Both the position numbers and the translations under genes were made by a program. Below the pieces are notes generated by a model. The model ran no database searches. It was not told the origin of the DNA and worked only from the letters and a program-made list of their open reading frames with translations. A DNA stretch of 34,864 nucleotides from an uncultured Erysipelotrichaceae bacterium (lineage in GTDB: Bacteria > Bacillota_I > Bacilli_A > RFN20 > CAG-288). Where the stretch lies: assembly GCA_902772915.1 (NCBI GenBank), contig CACYCE010000001.1, forward strand, positions 1 through 34,864. Direction: 5' to 3'. Shown here piece by piece: positions 32,641-34,864 of this stretch; the stretch's first letter is position 1, and each line of letters starts with the position of its first letter.

Positions 32641-32905
32641 ATAATTTTCATATAAAAGAGTTATCTATATATTGGGATGAACTGTAAAGAATTAGATTAT
32701 GATTATGACAAAGATAATATATTAGGTAATTTTTAATTATCTAATGATGCTATGGTATTAGTAGATGGTAAATAGGATGCTATGGCAACAATAAATTTAT
32801 TTAAAAAGATAATATGAATGAAAATGGAGGTGCTTCTAATTGTTCAATTTCATGATATAATATATAATAAATATTTGCGATTTTTATTATGAGGGAAGTA
32901 ATTAA
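32641..32905. other. Gene-free stretch, possibly a second decayed reading frame
   Basis: No intact gene. On the plus strand 32671-32817 reads as one frame interrupted by TAA, TAG and TGA (for example N-D-A-M-V-L-V-D-G-K-stop-D-A-M-A-T-I-N-L-F-K-K), which looks like a mutated gene remnant but has no recognisable family. The end holds GAGGGAAG, the ribosome-binding site of the next gene. Confidence 0.3.
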
Positions 32906-34675
32906 ATGACTAAAGGTCTAATATTCACTAATAATAAATGTATAAGTTGTAATAAATGTGTAAGAATATGTAGTTCGTTTGGCGCAAGTATTTCTTATAA
33001 TCGACCTAACAAGAATTCAATAAAAATTGATTCATCACGTTGTATTAATTGTGGAGCGTGTTTAGATATTTGTGAGAAGAAAGCTAGAGATTACATTGAT
33101 GATACCAATACTTTTTTTAACGATTTAAAAAATAATGAAGAAATCTCATTACTTGTTGCGCCATCATTTATGGCTAAATATAAAAACCAATATAAAAAAA
33201 TACTTAGTGCTTTAAAGCATTTAGGAGTTAAAAAGATATATCCAGTATCACTTGGTGCTGATATATGTACTTGGGCCTATCTAAAACTAATTAAGGAAAA
33301 AGGATATGTTGGTAGAATTTCTACAACTTGTCCTGTTGTAGTATCTTATATTGAGCATTGGCACAAAGAATTAATTCCTATGCTTATGCCTGTAAAAAGT
33401 CCACTCATGTGTTTGGCTACATATTTAAGAAATGTTCTTGGTACTAAAGAAAATTTAGCTTTTATCGGACCTTGTATTGGCAAAAAAAGTGAAATGGAAA
33501 TATTTCCATCTTTAGTAAAATACAATATCACATTCCCAAAATTAATAGAATACATAGATAATAACAATATTACAGCTGATGAACAATTTGATGGTTTTGA
33601 TGAAACATTAGGATCTTTTTATCCAGCACCAGGGGGTCTTGCGGATAATTTAAGATGGTTCTTAGGTGATGATATTCCAATTAGAATAATATCAGGGAAA
33701 ACATATTTATTTCAGTATTTAGATAAATTAAATATTAATGATATAAAAGTTAAGAATTATATTTTATATGATTTATTAAATTGTCAAGAAGGTTGTTTAG
33801 AGGGTACAGCAAAATCATATATTGATTCTATTGATGATTTAAGTGTATTAGAAATCAATGAAATAAAGTCTAAAGCTAAAAATCAGGATCCTAAATCTCC
33901 GTTTAATAAAACATTATCAACAGAAGATAGATACAATAATTTATGTGAACAGTTTTCTATGCTTGACTTGAATGATTATTTGATGGAATTTAAAGATTTA
34001 ACTTACAAATGTAAAGTATCTATCCCTAAAAAGGAAGAAGAGGAAATAATATATAAATCATTACATAAGGAAGATCAAAAATCTAGAAATATTAACTGCT
34101 CTTTTTGTGGGTATAATACATGTAGAGATATGATGCTTGCAATATATAATGGTTTTAATACTAAACATAATTGTTGTTATAGTGAAAAGGAGGAAGCAAT
34201 TTATTTATCTAAAATGTCTTTTTCAGATACTCTTACAAGTGTAATGAATAGAAATGCATATGAAAGAAAAATAAAATCATTGTATGCAAATAAAAAATCT
34301 TTATCTGTAATAGTTGCTGATGTCAATGGCTTAAAAATGACAAATGATAATTTTGGACATCAGGCTGGAGATAGACTGATAATTGAAACTGCTAAATCTT
34401 TTGCAAATATATTTGGTGTTGAGAATGTATATAGGGTTGGTGGAGATGAATTTTTAACAATTTTAGGTGATTATACAAAGCTTGAAATAGATCATGATTT
34501 AAAGCTAGTCAAAGAATACTTAAAAAGTCAAAATGTCAGTGTTTCAATTGGATATTCATATATTAATAAATATGATGGAGAATTTAATAATTTATTGGAA
34601 ATTGCTGATAAACTAATGTATAAAGATAAAGAACTATATTACGAAACAAATGGTTTGAAAAGAAGAATAAATTAA
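32906..34675 (+). CDS. Sensory [FeFe]-hydrogenase-like protein with C-terminal GGDEF (diguanylate cyclase)
   Basis: A 589-residue four-part fusion. Residues 1-60: two [4Fe-4S] ferredoxin motifs (Cys12/15/18/22 and 46/49/52/56). Residues about 75-305: [FeFe]-hydrogenase large-subunit domain with reduced H-cluster motifs T-T-C-P (Cys142), G-P-C-I-G-K-K (Cys190) and C-Q-E-G-C (Cys293, Cys297). Residues about 395-425: another Fe-S motif (Cys398/401/406/423). Residues about 438-585: GGDEF domain with D-T-L-T, metal Asp472 and an intact G-G-D-E-F (512-516); no RxxD inhibitory site is seen just upstream. It probably senses H2 or redox state and makes c-di-GMP. GAGGGAAG precedes the ATG. Its ATA-rich codon use looks different from the left half of the window. 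Confidence 0.9.
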   Translation: MTKGLIFTNNKCISCNKCVRICSSFGASISYNRPNKNSIKIDSSRCINCGACLDICEKKARDYIDDTNTFFNDLKNNEEISLLVAPSFMAKYKNQYKKILSALKHLGVKKIYPVSLGADICTWAYLKLIKEKGYVGRISTTCPVVVSYIEHWHKELIPMLMPVKSPLMCLATYLRNVLGTKENLAFIGPCIGKKSEMEIFPSLVKYNITFPKLIEYIDNNNITADEQFDGFDETLGSFYPAPGGLADNLRWFLGDDIPIRIISGKTYLFQYLDKLNINDIKVKNYILYDLLNCQEGCLEGTAKSYIDSIDDLSVLEINEIKSKAKNQDPKSPFNKTLSTEDRYNNLCEQFSMLDLNDYLMEFKDLTYKCKVSIPKKEEEEIIYKSLHKEDQKSRNINCSFCGYNTCRDMMLAIYNGFNTKHNCCYSEKEEAIYLSKMSFSDTLTSVMNRNAYERKIKSLYANKKSLSVIVADVNGLKMTNDNFGHQAGDRLIIETAKSFANIFGVENVYRVGGDEFLTILGDYTKLEIDHDLKLVKEYLKSQNVSVSIGYSYINKYDGEFNNLLEIADKLMYKDKELYYETNGLKRRIN

Positions 34676-34696
34676 AGTCTCGTTTGAGACTTTTTT
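34676..34696 (+). terminator. Terminator of the hydrogenase-like GGDEF gene
   Basis: AGTCTC-GTTT-GAGACT followed by five more Ts, directly after the stop codon. Confidence 0.92.
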
Positions 34697-34701
34697 ATCG
34701 T

Positions 34702-34730
34702 TATAATCTAATTGTCGCGACAAGTCGCGA
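34702..34730 (+). promoter_or_regulatory. Promoter -10 with a GTCGCGA repeat and palindromes before the DUF1016 gene
   Basis: TATAAT (34702-34707) is followed by TTGTCGCGACAA (34712-34723), a perfect 12-bp palindrome, and a second GTCGCGA (34724-34730). The two GTCGCGA copies start 10 bases apart; TCGCGAC and GTCGCGA also pair as a hairpin. The position across the expected transcription start suggests an operator. Confidence 0.5.
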
Positions 34731-34745
34731 AAATGAGGTGAAACA

Positions 34746-34864
34746 ATGAAAAACGAATTACAAATCATACATATTTGTGATACAGTTTCTTCTATTATAG
34801 AACAACGAAAAGTTAAAGCTAAAGTTGCAATTAATTCAGAGATTCTTGCAATGAATTGGAGTAT
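34746..34864 (+). CDS. N-terminal fragment of a DUF1016 (YhcG-type) protein, runs off the right edge
   Basis: Only 39 codons are present. The pattern R-x-K-x-x-x-A-I/V-N-x-E-x-L-x-x-x-W-x-I resembles the start of the DUF1016 N-terminal domain, which in YhcG-type proteins precedes a PD-(D/E)XK nuclease domain. Such genes are often found near restriction-modification systems. GAGGTG lies 5 bases before the ATG. The nuclease domain, if any, lies outside the window, so the call is provisional. Confidence 0.6.
   Translation, partial: MKNELQIIHICDTVSSIIEQRKVKAKVAINSEILAMNWS

Noticed and set aside
1-34864. CRISPR arrays, insertion sequences with intact transposase, rRNA genes
   Set aside because: No regularly spaced repeats, intact transposase gene or rRNA-like sequence was seen on either strand.

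Overview
The window is low-GC DNA packed with short operons on both strands. The content points to a Gram-positive (Bacillota/Bacilli-like, probably gut-associated and anaerobic) chromosome: heterodimeric ABC exporter, TGS-type nucleoside kinase, GH13_31 glucosidase, a CIRCE operator on htpG, oxygen-sensitive iron-sulfur proteins and T-run terminators. Tryptophan is TGG wherever checked. Of 27 complete genes none ends in TGA (22 TAA, 5 TAG). I cannot name a species.

Layout. (1) 1-6476, all minus: a gene entering from the left edge, a phosphopantetheinyl transferase, a guanine-deaminase/NCS2-permease operon and a two-gene ABC exporter. (2) 6616-15253: a TPR-like membrane protein, a small integral membrane protein, an MFS transporter plus GH2 glycosidase operon, a histidine phosphatase and a pair of Sel1-repeat proteins. 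(3) 15281-21308: the most interesting locus. A minus-strand AMP-forming acyl ligase and acyl carrier protein are divergent from a plus-strand operon of three redox genes: a homologue of the polyunsaturated fatty acid (linoleate) isomerase PAI, a CrtI/RetSat-type FAD oxidoreductase, and an NAD(P)H-FAD-2Fe-2S reductase. I read this as a candidate pathway that isomerises and then reduces (or otherwise redox-modifies) polyunsaturated acyl chains. (4) 21402-29921: oligo-1,6-glucosidase, HtpG, a DUF2974 hydrolase, a PlsC-like acyltransferase, a nucleoside kinase and an ATP-grasp ligase. (5) 29999-34864: an accessory-looking segment with three tRNAs (Ala, Asn, Glu), small membrane proteins, a decayed recombinase-like fragment, an inverted piece of the tRNA-Asn sequence, a sensory [FeFe]-hydrogenase-like diguanylate cyclase, and the start of a DUF1016 (YhcG-type) gene.

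Working together: the phosphopantetheinyl transferase at the left could activate the carrier protein of region 3, and the ligase could load it. GH2+MFS and GH13 are carbohydrate-scavenging units. Deaminase+permease is a purine-salvage unit. Functional assignments come from motifs read by eye; no database search was run.
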